Shown here piece after piece: positions 34,587-42,930 of a stretch of 64,000 nucleotides of DNA. The notes under the pieces were generated by a model. It saw only the letters and a list, made by a program, of their open reading frames with translations, was not told the DNA's origin and ran no database searches. The stretch spans positions 186,001 through 250,000 of the forward strand of contig JABCZD010000002.1 of the NCBI GenBank assembly GCA_013289855.1, written 5' to 3'. This DNA is from Acidobacteriota bacterium (GTDB lineage: Bacteria > Acidobacteriota > Terriglobia > Acidiferrales > UBA7541). Made by a program: the position numbers and the translations under genes. The first letter of the stretch is position 1. Each line of letters starts with the position of its first letter.

Positions 34587-35390
34587 ATGGGCAAATTACT
34601 GGCAGTAACGATTATCATCATTGCGATTGCTTCCGCCGTTCCCTTCGTAATGCACACCTGGGAACCTCCTGCGGACGTCTCTACCCACGGTGGACTTATT
34701 GACGAGCAAATGGCCGACACCATGATCGAGGCGGGCGTCTCCTTTCTCGCCGCGCAGATTCTGTTGGGTCTCTTCATCTGGCAATTCTCGAAACCGCGCA
34801 CTGACTCCAAGGTTAAGACCTTTCCCGGCGGCGCCAAGGGCTTGGTTATCGCCGCCATCGTCCTCGTCGGTGTCGAAGTCCTGGCCCTCGGGGCTTTCGG
34901 CTCCAAGGCTTGGGCCGCCGTTTATTTCACCCCACCCGCTGCCGACGCTATGCCCGTTCAGGTCCAGGCCGGTCAGTTTGCTTTTTATTTCCGCTACCCC
35001 GGCCCAGACGGAAAGTTTGGTCCGCTTCATCCCGAAATGATCAACGAGGGCAACCAAAATCTGTTCGGCCTCGATCCGGAACACGACGTCGAATCACGCG
35101 ATGATGTGGTAACTGCCGAGATGGCCATCCCCGTAAACAAGGAAGTACATCTCCTTATGCACGCCAAAGACGTCAGCCATTCCTTTTACGTTCCGGCGCT
35201 GCGCATCCACCAGGACTTCGTGCCCGGCCTGGACCTTTCGCTGCATTTTACGGCTACCAAGGTTGGTACGTACGAAATCGTCTGCTCCCAGCTTTGCGGC
35301 TTGGGTCATTACAACATGCGGGCGTACCTGAAGGTTTTGTCCCAGCAGGACTTTGATGAGTGGATGAAGAAGGAACAGGCTGCGCAATAG
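34587..35390 (+). CDS. ctaC: Cytochrome c oxidase subunit II
   Basis: 267 residues from the ATG at 34587. Two membrane helices are visible (TIIIIAIASAVPFVMH and the pair around AAIVLVGVEVLALGAFG), then a cupredoxin domain with the binuclear CuA site: His in DVSHSFYVPALR and the Cys-x3-Cys-x3-His-x2-Met motif CSQLCGLGHYNM near the C-terminus. The residue between the cysteines where most family members have Glu reads Gln. The aromatic stretch QFAFYFRYPGPDGKFG lacks the Trp usual in this region. It accepts electrons from a soluble donor and passes them to subunit I. There is no fused cytochrome c domain, consistent with separate donors upstream. Confidence 0.93.
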   Translation: MGKLLAVTIIIIAIASAVPFVMHTWEPPADVSTHGGLIDEQMADTMIEAGVSFLAAQILLGLFIWQFSKPRTDSKVKTFPGGAKGLVIAAIVLVGVEVLALGAFGSKAWAAVYFTPPAADAMPVQVQAGQFAFYFRYPGPDGKFGPLHPEMINEGNQNLFGLDPEHDVESRDDVVTAEMAIPVNKEVHLLMHAKDVSHSFYVPALRIHQDFVPGLDLSLHFTATKVGTYEIVCSQLCGLGHYNMRAYLKVLSQQDFDEWMKKEQAAQ

Positions 35391-35452
35391 CCGGATCCGT
35401 TCGGTAGCTCGAGGCCGGCGGCGATATTCATTTACTTCTTTGAGGTGAGCAT

Positions 35453-37237
35453 ATGCATGAAACAGCGGCACCTGCGGTAGTTCACGGGCCTCCGACAACC
35501 TTCCTCTCGAAGCACGTCTTCAGCTTGGATCACAAGGTCATCGGTCTGCAGTACTACACGCTCGCTCTCGTGGCGGTCGTCACGGGGATGGTGCTTTCCT
35601 GGCTGATGCGCATCCACCTCGGCTGGAGCAGTGCTGCCATTCCCGGCTTGCAGGTGCTTTCCCCCAATGGCGCGCCGGGTGGCGTCATGACGCCGGAATA
35701 CTATCTCCAGTTGATGACCATGCACGCCACCATCATGGTCTTCTTCGTCCTGACCACCGCTCCATTCGCCGCCTTTGGCAATTATTTTCTCCCCATCCAG
35801 GTTGGCGCGGAAGATATGCCCTTTCCCCACTTCAACATGATGTCTTTCTGGACGACCTTCACCGCCTTCCTTATTTTGGTTGCCGCCTTCTTCGTCCCCG
35901 ACGGTCCGCCGCTGTCCGGCTGGACCGCTTACGCACCCCTGAGCGCCATCGGCAAGAACGCCGGACCCGGAGAGGGTACCGGCCAGGTGCTCTGGGCCGC
36001 TGCCCTGGGCGTTTTCTGCATCGGACAGTTGCTTGGCTCACTCAATTTTATTTCCACGGTGCTGGACATGCGCACCAAGGGCATGACCCTGGCCCGCCTC
36101 CCGGTTACTTGCTGGGCTTGGTTCATCACCTCCTGCATGGGCTTGACCGCGTTCGCTGTGCTCATGCCGGCGACCATTCTGCTGATTCTGGATCACGTGG
36201 CGGGTACGAGTTTTTTCATCGCCTCCGGTCTGGTTCTCAACGATCAATTGGTGCCGCATTCCGGTGGTTCCACCCTGCTCTGGCAGCATCTGTTCTGGTT
36301 CTTCGGACACCCTGAGGTGTACATCGCCATCGTCCCGGGCATGGGCATCGTCACTCACGTGCTCGTCACCAACATGCGCCGTCCCATGCTCAGCATGAAA
36401 GCCATTCTTTATTCCATGTGGGCCCTGGCTTTTCTCAGCTACATGGTCTACGGCCACCACATGTTCGTCAGCGGCATGAACCCCTTCTCCTCGCTGGTTT
36501 TTTCCTTTCCCACGCTGATGATCACCATTCCTTCTACAGTGGTAGTGCTTATCTGGATTGGCAGCCTTTATGGTTCCAAGCTGCGTATCAATACCGCTTC
36601 GCTCTTTGCTCTCGGCTTCATCTCCATGTTCGTCAGTGGCGGCGTCAGCGGCTTTTTCCTGGCGCAGCCTTCCATCGATATAATGCTCCACGCCACCTAT
36701 TTCGTCGTCGGACACTTTCACATGGTCATGGGCGTCGCCGCCATGTTCGGCATTTTCTCTGGAACTTATTTCTGGTTCCCCAAGATGACTGGACACATGA
36801 TGAATGAAACCATCGGCAAGATTCATTTCTGGCTGACCTTCGTTGGCACTTACTGCATCTTTATGCCGTTCCACTATCTTGGCTGGGCCGGAAACGTGCG
36901 CCGCTATGCCGCCTTCACCGACGATTTCCTGAAGCCGCTCATCCCAGTGCATCAATTCATCACCGTCGCCGCCATTTTCACGGGCGCGGTGCAATTGCTC
37001 TTCATCTATAACCTGATCTACAGCCGCTTCCGCGGGCCTGCCGCTCCCGCCAATCCGTGGGAAGGCACGTCTCTCGAATGGGCCATGCCCTCGCCCCCGC
37101 CCTGGAACAATTTTGGCGGCCACGATCCCATCGTCTATCACGACGCCGATCAGTACGGTGTGAAGACCGCTTCTGGCGCCGACTATATTATGCAGAACTC
37201 CCCGGAGCAGGCTCTGGGCACTGCGGAGGGCGATTGA
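35453..37237 (+). CDS. ctaD: Cytochrome c oxidase subunit I (heme-copper oxidase catalytic subunit)
   Basis: 594 residues with the standard twelve-helix core. Haem and copper ligands are all present: MHATIMVFF (His about 90), FFGHPEVYIAIVPG (His and the cross-linked Tyr about 285-289), YGHHMFVSGMN (two His about 335), and HATYFVVGHFHM (His about 421 and 423). The D-channel start motif GAEDMPFPHFN and the Glu of HPEVY are conserved, as in A-type enzymes. The position of the K-channel Lys in PTGIK reads Val364 (IPSTVVVLIW). It pumps or at least consumes protons while reducing oxygen to water in the inner membrane. Gene order II-I-III matches classical caa3-like operons. Confidence 0.95.
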   Translation: MHETAAPAVVHGPPTTFLSKHVFSLDHKVIGLQYYTLALVAVVTGMVLSWLMRIHLGWSSAAIPGLQVLSPNGAPGGVMTPEYYLQLMTMHATIMVFFVLTTAPFAAFGNYFLPIQVGAEDMPFPHFNMMSFWTTFTAFLILVAAFFVPDGPPLSGWTAYAPLSAIGKNAGPGEGTGQVLWAAALGVFCIGQLLGSLNFISTVLDMRTKGMTLARLPVTCWAWFITSCMGLTAFAVLMPATILLILDHVAGTSFFIASGLVLNDQLVPHSGGSTLLWQHLFWFFGHPEVYIAIVPGMGIVTHVLVTNMRRPMLSMKAILYSMWALAFLSYMVYGHHMFVSGMNPFSSLVFSFPTLMITIPSTVVVLIWIGSLYGSKLRINTASLFALGFISMFVSGGVSGFFLAQPSIDIMLHATYFVVGHFHMVMGVAAMFGIFSGTYFWFPKMTGHMMNETIGKIHFWLTFVGTYCIFMPFHYLGWAGNVRRYAAFTDDFLKPLIPVHQFITVAAIFTGAVQLLFIYNLIYSRFRGPAAPANPWEGTSLEWAMPSPPPWNNFGGHDPIVYHDADQYGVKTASGADYIMQNSPEQALGTAEGD

Positions 37238-37279
37238 TCGTCGCGACCCGTGCAACACAAGAGGATCACTTGAGCAACC

Positions 37280-37957
37280 ATGGCCACGACCTTACCGCCT
37301 CCTAAACCCGAGCTTCTCTCTTTGCCCGAGCGTCGGCAAAACGGACACTCCGGCGGCGGACAGAACCTTGTTCCCGCGGGTGGCGATCTCCGCGTCACGC
37401 AACACTATTCGCCGCCAGCTTCCAGCAGTGCCATCTGGGTCGCCATCGCCGCGATCTGTATGTCCTTTGCCGCGTTTACCAGCGCGCTCATCGTCCGTCA
37501 GGGTTCGTCGAACGATTGGCGGCACATCACGCTCCCTTCCGTCCTGTTTCTAAGCACGCTGCTGCTTCTCGCCAGCAGCGTCACTCTCGAAGTCGCTCGC
37601 CGTCGCGTAGCCGCTTATATGGGCGGTGCCACTGCGGACATCGCGCCGTCGCGCCTGTGGATGTATCTCACTCTTGGCCTTGGTTTGCTCTTTGTTGCCG
37701 GGCAATACGCGGCTTGGCTGCAATTGCGCTCGCAGGGCTTGTACCTAGCCACCAATCCCAATAGCTCGTTTTTTTATGTTTTCACCGCCATCCACGCCGT
37801 ACACGTGCTCGGCGGACTCGCCGGCTTGCTCCGCGTCATTCGCAAGCTCGGCAACGCTTCGCTGCGGCGCAGCACGCTCGACGCCACTGCGTATTACTGG
37901 CATTTTATGGGTGTACTTTGGGTCTACCTCTTTTTGCTGCTGTGGTTGAAAATTTAA
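37280..37957 (+). CDS. ctaE: Cytochrome c oxidase subunit III (first copy)
   Basis: 225 residues with five or so membrane helices: SSSAIWVAIAAICMSFAAFTSALIV, LPSVLFLSTLLLLASSVTLE, LGLGLLFVAGQYAAW, FTAIHAVHVLGGLAGLL, YWHFMGVLWVYLFLLLW. The last two contain the conserved His-rich region of CoxC proteins (IHAVHVLGG; YYWHFMGVLW). A preceding soluble stretch of about 45 residues is rich in Pro and Gly. It is followed closely by a second, different CoxC-type gene. Subunit III stabilises the oxidase and supports proton uptake; no catalytic centre. Confidence 0.9.
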   Translation: MATTLPPPKPELLSLPERRQNGHSGGGQNLVPAGGDLRVTQHYSPPASSSAIWVAIAAICMSFAAFTSALIVRQGSSNDWRHITLPSVLFLSTLLLLASSVTLEVARRRVAAYMGGATADIAPSRLWMYLTLGLGLLFVAGQYAAWLQLRSQGLYLATNPNSSFFYVFTAIHAVHVLGGLAGLLRVIRKLGNASLRRSTLDATAYYWHFMGVLWVYLFLLLWLKI

Positions 37958-37980
37958 TGCACTGATCGTTTGGAGGCGCC

Positions 37981-38619
37981 GTGAGCCATTCGGAAGTAGC
38001 TTTGGGCGGACAGCATGCCGGACACCACGTCCCGGTCATGGAACCCTCGCCGTTTGCCGTTCCCGCTAAGAAACTGGCCATGTGGCTGTTCATTATCTCG
38101 GACATCATGACCTTCGCCGCCTGCCTGGTGGCCTACGGATTTTTGCGCAACTCCACCGCCAACTGGCCCCGGCCTTTTCAATCTTCCACCATCATCAGTG
38201 TCTTGATCATGACCTTCATTCTGATGACCAGTGCCTTGGTCATGGCCATGGCTGTGCGCGCGGCACGTGCCGGCGACCGCCCCGCGGCCTTTCGCTTGAG
38301 CATGATTACCCTCGTCGCCGGTTTGCTCTTTACGCTCCTCCACGTTCGCGAATGGTTTGGCATGATTGGTCAGGGCGTCACCTTGTTTAAGAATCCCTGG
38401 GGCACGGGACTTTTTGGCGGCGCCTATTTCAGTGTTACCGGCATGGAACTCCTGCACGTCATCGCCGCCCTGATTGCGCTCCTGATCATCAGCCTGGGCT
38501 ACAAGAGCGGCCGCTACACCGCCGTCGATCTCGAAAATATCGGACTCTTCTGGCAATTCATCAACATCGTCTGGATGTTCGTTGTACCCCTGATTTATTT
38601 CATGAACCTCGCCGGCTAA
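37981..38619 (+). CDS. Heme-copper oxidase subunit III (second copy)
   Basis: 212 residues from a GTG start at 37981, 23 bases after the first subunit III and behind TTGGAGGC. Helices include KLAMWLFIISDIMTFAACLVAYG, TIISVLIMTFILMTSALVMAM, and MELLHVIAALIALLIISLGY, ending with LFWQFINIVWMFVVPLIYFM, the latter resembling the last helix of the CoxC family. It shares the fold but not close identity with the preceding gene, so this is a diverged paralogue rather than a recent duplicate. The oxidase may contain both, or they may be alternatives. Confidence 0.85.
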   Translation: MSHSEVALGGQHAGHHVPVMEPSPFAVPAKKLAMWLFIISDIMTFAACLVAYGFLRNSTANWPRPFQSSTIISVLIMTFILMTSALVMAMAVRAARAGDRPAAFRLSMITLVAGLLFTLLHVREWFGMIGQGVTLFKNPWGTGLFGGAYFSVTGMELLHVIAALIALLIISLGYKSGRYTAVDLENIGLFWQFINIVWMFVVPLIYFMNLAG

Positions 38620-38665
38620 GCGGCCGGCACGGCTAACGCAAAGCATCGCGAAAGGAATTCTGATT

Positions 38666-38974
38666 ATGAGCGCAGCGGAACAGCAAGACGGCCTCGGCAA
38701 GTACATCGGCGTTTACATCGGCATGCTGGTGATCACCGGCATTGAATTGTTGATCGCCTCGCGTCATCCCAGCGGCGGCGTGCTTCTCGCCAGCATGCTC
38801 ATTCTGGCGTTCCTGGGGGCCATCCTCGGAATTCTCTATTTCATGCACCTGGCCACGGAGAATCGCACCGCCATCGTGGCTTTCACGCTTTTTACCGTTT
38901 TCGTGCTGGCGGCCACCACCTACGGCTGGACCGACAGCTTCCGCATTCTCTTCGGCGCACCGTTTGCCAAGTAA
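38666..38974 (+). CDS. Cytochrome c oxidase subunit IV (bacterial CoxD-like)
   Basis: 102 residues with three hydrophobic helices: GVYIGMLVITGIELLIA, GVLLASMLILAFLGAILGILYFMH and IVAFTLFTVFVLAATTYG. The sequence ILYFMHLATENR is characteristic of the small prokaryotic cytochrome oxidase subunit IV family (COX4_pro). It lies directly after the second subunit III, completing the oxidase operon. Role: structural or assembly subunit in the inner membrane. Confidence 0.85.
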   Translation: MSAAEQQDGLGKYIGVYIGMLVITGIELLIASRHPSGGVLLASMLILAFLGAILGILYFMHLATENRTAIVAFTLFTVFVLAATTYGWTDSFRILFGAPFAK

Positions 38975-39010
38975 TGCGAAACGTGTAATGCTCCGTCACG
39001 AGGTCCGCAC

Positions 39011-39313
39011 ATGACGCACCGAAAGCCCAGAACGCTAACAGAGATTTACGCCTCGCTCCGTCTGTCCGCCATCGCCTTCGTGGTTCTGACCTTAGGTACG
39101 CTTGCTCCGTCGGCTTTTTCCCAAAACTGTGCCCTCTGCTATACCCAGGCCGCCTCCTCCGGCTCCCGTATGATCGAGGCCTTGCGCAGCGGTATTCTCG
39201 TGCTCATCGTCCCGCCCACGTTGATGTGGCTGGTCCTCGCCGCCATCGCTTATTCCAAGCGTAATCAATTCAAACATGCGCATAATCTTCCGAGACCCGC
39301 TTCCGATTGGTAG
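39011..39313 (+). CDS. Small membrane protein at the end of the oxidase operon
   Basis: 100 residues. Two hydrophobic segments: an N-terminal signal or anchor (LRLSAIAFVVLTLGTLAPSAFSQ) and a C-terminal helix (ALRSGILVLIVPPTLMWLVLAAIAY). Between them is NCALCYTQAASSGSRM with a CxxC pair that could bind metal or form a disulphide. No named family is recognised. Position 37 bases after the subunit IV gene suggests co-transcription and possibly a role in assembly or copper handling; this is inference. Its end overlaps the start of the next gene by 38 bases. Confidence 0.7.
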   Translation: MTHRKPRTLTEIYASLRLSAIAFVVLTLGTLAPSAFSQNCALCYTQAASSGSRMIEALRSGILVLIVPPTLMWLVLAAIAYSKRNQFKHAHNLPRPASDW

Positions 39314-40565
39314 CCTATCGCGTCCGCTCGGCCATCCCCGGCTAGATTCCCTCCTTCTTCATTTCGTTTCGCTTTCCATCTTCCTGTTCATCAGACCGCT
39401 GCTGTGCGCCCTCGCGCTGCTTGCCGGCTCTGCCGCGCTGGCGCAAACCTCCGCTAACACGCCTTCCAGAAAGTTTGCTCATGCGCCGCCCGCGCTTCCA
39501 CTCACGGATTTCTACGTCACCCCCGATCCCTTGCCTCCCGGTAAACCCGGCGCAATTATCCGCTCCGAGCCTTCCTACGACTACCGGCTGTTCTATGAGA
39601 TCTCCGCCGTGCGCATTCTCTATCACTCCCGCTCCGCAAACGGACAAGACGTCGCCGTATCCGGAGTGGTCCTGCTGCCGGACAAACCTCCTCCTCCCGG
39701 TGGCTGGCCTATCATTGCCTGGGCTCATGAATTCACCGGCTCCGCACGCCAATGCGCACCCTCACTCATAACGAACCTCAACGACGGTCCACTCCTCTCC
39801 ATGTATGTCGGCCTGGGCTACGCCGTCGTAGCCTCCGACTATGCCGGATTGGGGACGGATTTTCCGCATGCCGCTTTCGATATGCGCTCCAACGCACTTG
39901 ACGTGCTTTACGCCATTCCTGCAGCCCGCGCCGCGCTCTCGCAGCTTGCAGGCAATTGGTTGGTGGCGGGCTACGCTCAGGGAGGTCTTGTGGCCGTCGG
40001 CGTTGCCGAAGCCGCCGGCGAACTCGCCGTTCCTAACTTTCTAGGCGCGATCTCTGTTTCAGGCGTGGCCGCACCCGCGCAAATTTTCTCGCGGCTAGCG
40101 CAAAGTCCCTCATACGCCACGCTGCTATTCTTGGCTCAAGGTATCGGCGCCGTCTTTCCAGAATTTCGCGCGCAAGACATACTCACCCCTGGCGCCATCC
40201 CGCTGTTCCAGTACCTCAGCCAGGCCTGTGACACCAGTTCCGGGCCGCCGCTTCGCGCTGACCAAATGCTGCAGCCCGGCTGGGAAAATAATCGCTACGT
40301 TAAAGAATTTTTCGCCAGAAACACCCCAGGTCCAAAGCCCGCGCGTACTCCGTTTCTGGTCATCAGCGGTGACGCCGATCCCGACGTGCCCACGGACCTC
40401 ACCGTCCACGCCGTGGCCCAACTCTGCAGCCAACAAAATCGCGTCGTCTTCGTCAATTACCCCGGCCTCAACGCCGGCGGCGCACTCCGCAACTCCGTCG
40501 GCGAACAAGTTAGTTGGATTCATGCCCGATTCGCCGGTCGTGCTGCCCCGTCCAACTGTCCCTGA
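39276..40565 (+). CDS. Secretory-lipase-like protein, possibly inactive
   Basis: 429 residues, exported (hydrophobic N-terminus ending LLAGSAALAQ). The middle and end follow the secretory lipase (LIP, PF03583-like) pattern: FYEISAVRILYHSRSANGQDVAVSGVVLLPD, IIAWAHEFTG, VASDYAGLG, and FLVISGDADPDVPTDLT with the usual acid. At the nucleophile elbow, where the family has G-Y-S-Q-G-G, this protein reads GYAQGG: Ala234, codon GCT at 39975-39977. Where the histidine is normally found the sequence is YPGLNAGGAL, without His. If the alignment holds, both catalytic residues are missing and the protein is a pseudoenzyme or uses another chemistry. The start overlaps the preceding gene. Confidence 0.72.
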   Translation: MRIIFRDPLPIGSLSRPLGHPRLDSLLLHFVSLSIFLFIRPLLCALALLAGSAALAQTSANTPSRKFAHAPPALPLTDFYVTPDPLPPGKPGAIIRSEPSYDYRLFYEISAVRILYHSRSANGQDVAVSGVVLLPDKPPPPGGWPIIAWAHEFTGSARQCAPSLITNLNDGPLLSMYVGLGYAVVASDYAGLGTDFPHAAFDMRSNALDVLYAIPAARAALSQLAGNWLVAGYAQGGLVAVGVAEAAGELAVPNFLGAISVSGVAAPAQIFSRLAQSPSYATLLFLAQGIGAVFPEFRAQDILTPGAIPLFQYLSQACDTSSGPPLRADQMLQPGWENNRYVKEFFARNTPGPKPARTPFLVISGDADPDVPTDLTVHAVAQLCSQQNRVVFVNYPGLNAGGALRNSVGEQVSWIHARFAGRAAPSNCP

Positions 40566-40662
40566 AATCGTGCGCACCATTTCTGCTTGCCCAGCCGCGG
40601 CAATTCGAGCAACGCGCCTCCAAATGCACGTCTTTCTTGGTACTCAACCTTCGATTTCTTCC

Positions 40663-42930
40663 TCAAGGCAAATCCAAATCCAGCGAATAAATGTCCGTCA
40701 ACCCGCGCTCCAGCATCACATACAGCGTTCCATCCTTCCCCACTCCGCTGAAAATGCAATGGCTGGCGCTGGCTCGCAAAATATCTCCAAATCCTGTCAC
40801 CCGAGACACCTTCCCCGAAGGCCATTCCTTTTTGTACACCGTTTCATCCGCGTCCAGCACGTCCTGAAAATAAACCGAGCCATCCTCACCCCAATAGGGT
40901 GTCCCGAGCAGCTCCCCCGAACCGCCTTCACTCCACCGCTCCTTCCGCACGTCGTACAACATCAAGCGCTTTCCCGTTTCGTCGATCGCCGAAATATACC
41001 GTCCGTCTGGTGACGAACGCGGCTGACTGAATTCCGCGGAATCGGGTAACTCCTTAAAGAGTCCGGTCATCGGCTCCAGGAAAAACAGCGCATATTCCGG
41101 ATGCGTACGCAAATTCCGCATACTCACGATGATGCGATGCCCGTCCGCCGACCAGTCTGCGCCCGCCGCTTCCCAATACTTCGGCAGCACCGGGCGCAGC
41201 GCTCCGCCATCGGAAGACAGCATGTAAATCTGTCGCGGTTGCCCTGGCCGTGTGCCGGTAAAGAGTATTTGCTCCCCCTTCGGAGACCACCGCGGATCCG
41301 CCGCGCGCAGTGGCGGACTCGTAAGCCGCAGCCGTGAAGATCCGTCCGCATGACTGCTCCATAATGACCCATCGGGCCGGTTCACATATACCACCAGATC
41401 CCCGTCTGGCGAGACGCTGGCCTCTTCGGCATATGTGCCGATTCCCACCGTCGCGGCGTGCATGCTGGGTGTTTCCACCTTTTGCAACTCCCGCTGCGAC
41501 CGAAAGCTGAACGCAAATACCCTCGTCCCCTTCTGCGCCGGCACCGCAATTCGCAGGGAATCCGGTCCGCTCGTCAACGGGAACGGGCCATGTTGCGACC
41601 GCCGGTACCACGTCCAGGTATCCCGAATTCCCCACAGATTGCATTCGTACTCTTCGCAGCCGGAAAATAAAAAATATCTCCCGTCCGCCGTCCAGGTTCC
41701 CGCGGACTGCCGCGGTGGTTGCGCGTTTGGCATCACTACCGGGTGCACTCCGCTGCCGTTAGAGGTCATCTCCCAGATTGATTGCCCAATAAATTGTCCT
41801 GCGAGTTGCCCGGCGAATTGCTCTTCCGAATCCCCCGTCTCCACCGTAAAGCGGATCGTCGCGCCGTCCGCCGACCACGCTGGCGACCGGGCCCTTCCGT
41901 TTACGTGCGCCAGTTCATGCAACATTGTCCCGTCGCGATGCACGGAATAGAGTTTCGTCCCGCCCACAAACACAATTTGCGCTCCGTCCGGCGACCATGC
42001 GGGATCCGACCCCACCGCTTCGCCTAGCCGCCGCGGTTCTCCCCCCTGTACCGGCCACAGCCATAGCGGCATTTCCTCGTCCCGCCCGGTGAATTGTCCG
42101 ATCACAAATTGCGAGTGATCGGGAGAAATCGCAAAAAGCCGGGTGTTCTCAAACGGCGTCGCCATTTTCTCCGCATTTCCGCCTTCCACCGACGTTTGCA
42201 TCAGGCTCCAGTGGTCGCCCTCGCGCTCCAGAAAAAAAATTCGCGTCCCATCCGAAACAATCCCGCCCCACTCGTCGATCCGCCCTCCAAAGGTGAGCCG
42301 GTTCATGCGATGTACGCTGGGCCGCGGCACCGGATAGACGATGTAAAACAGCAGCCACGATCCAAGCAGAATCGCCAGCGTCAGCAGCAGCGCCTCGAAC
42401 CAGCGCTGCGCCCGCTCTGCCCGCAGGTGATCCCACTGCGCCATTCGCGCCGCCTCGCTCGCCAGCTCCGGATTCAGCCGCAAGCGCACTTCGATGGAGT
42501 CGCTGCTGTTTCGGAATTCCGCGTTTGACTGCGCTGCGTCTGCCGCCGGGTTGCTCACCACGTGAATCGGTGCCACGAAGCGGTAGCCTTGCTTTGGCAC
42601 GGTCTCGATGAACCGCGGATTTTCCGCATCGTCTTGCAGCGCCGAGCGCAGCTTTTTCAGCGCTGCGTTTAAGCTGCCGTCAAAATTGACGTGTGTGCCT
42701 TCCGGCCACAACTCCTGACGCAGTTGCTCGCGCGTAACAATTTCTCCCGGGCGCTGTAATAATAAGGATAGGATTCGAAATGGTTGGTCTTGCAGTTTCA
42801 CCCGGCTGCCTTGGCGTGTTAGGACCCCATTCGCGAGATTGACCTCGTAGAGGCCGAATCGATGAGTTGGCGAAAGGTCAATCCGCAAGCCTTGCAAGGG
42901 TGCGATCCTCGGAAAACTGATAGGTTGCAC
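40663..42930 (-). CDS. Winged-helix regulator with membrane helix and TolB-like propeller
   Basis: 755 residues. The N-terminus is an OmpR/ToxR/CadC-type winged helix (YEVNLANGVLTRQGSRVKL, then LLLQRPGEIVTREQLRQELW and SLNAALKKLRSALQDDAENP..IETVPKQGYRFVAP). One membrane helix follows near residue 190 (FEALLLTLAILLGSWLLFYIV). The remaining ~550 residues are repeats of the PD40/TolB propeller type, each with a SPDG or W-SPDG core (AWSPDGAQIVFVGG, RWSPKGEQILFTG and others). It is a membrane-bound transcription factor with an outer sensor propeller, a form common in Acidobacteriota. The GTG at 42930 is used; a TTG at 42894 with GAGG upstream is an alternative start. Confidence 0.88.
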   Translation of the reverse strand: MQPISFPRIAPLQGLRIDLSPTHRFGLYEVNLANGVLTRQGSRVKLQDQPFRILSLLLQRPGEIVTREQLRQELWPEGTHVNFDGSLNAALKKLRSALQDDAENPRFIETVPKQGYRFVAPIHVVSNPAADAAQSNAEFRNSSDSIEVRLRLNPELASEAARMAQWDHLRAERAQRWFEALLLTLAILLGSWLLFYIVYPVPRPSVHRMNRLTFGGRIDEWGGIVSDGTRIFFLEREGDHWSLMQTSVEGGNAEKMATPFENTRLFAISPDHSQFVIGQFTGRDEEMPLWLWPVQGGEPRRLGEAVGSDPAWSPDGAQIVFVGGTKLYSVHRDGTMLHELAHVNGRARSPAWSADGATIRFTVETGDSEEQFAGQLAGQFIGQSIWEMTSNGSGVHPVVMPNAQPPRQSAGTWTADGRYFLFSGCEEYECNLWGIRDTWTWYRRSQHGPFPLTSGPDSLRIAVPAQKGTRVFAFSFRSQRELQKVETPSMHAATVGIGTYAEEASVSPDGDLVVYVNRPDGSLWSSHADGSSRLRLTSPPLRAADPRWSPKGEQILFTGTRPGQPRQIYMLSSDGGALRPVLPKYWEAAGADWSADGHRIIVSMRNLRTHPEYALFFLEPMTGLFKELPDSAEFSQPRSSPDGRYISAIDETGKRLMLYDVRKERWSEGGSGELLGTPYWGEDGSVYFQDVLDADETVYKKEWPSGKVSRVTGFGDILRASASHCIFSGVGKDGTLYVMLERGLTDIYSLDLDLP

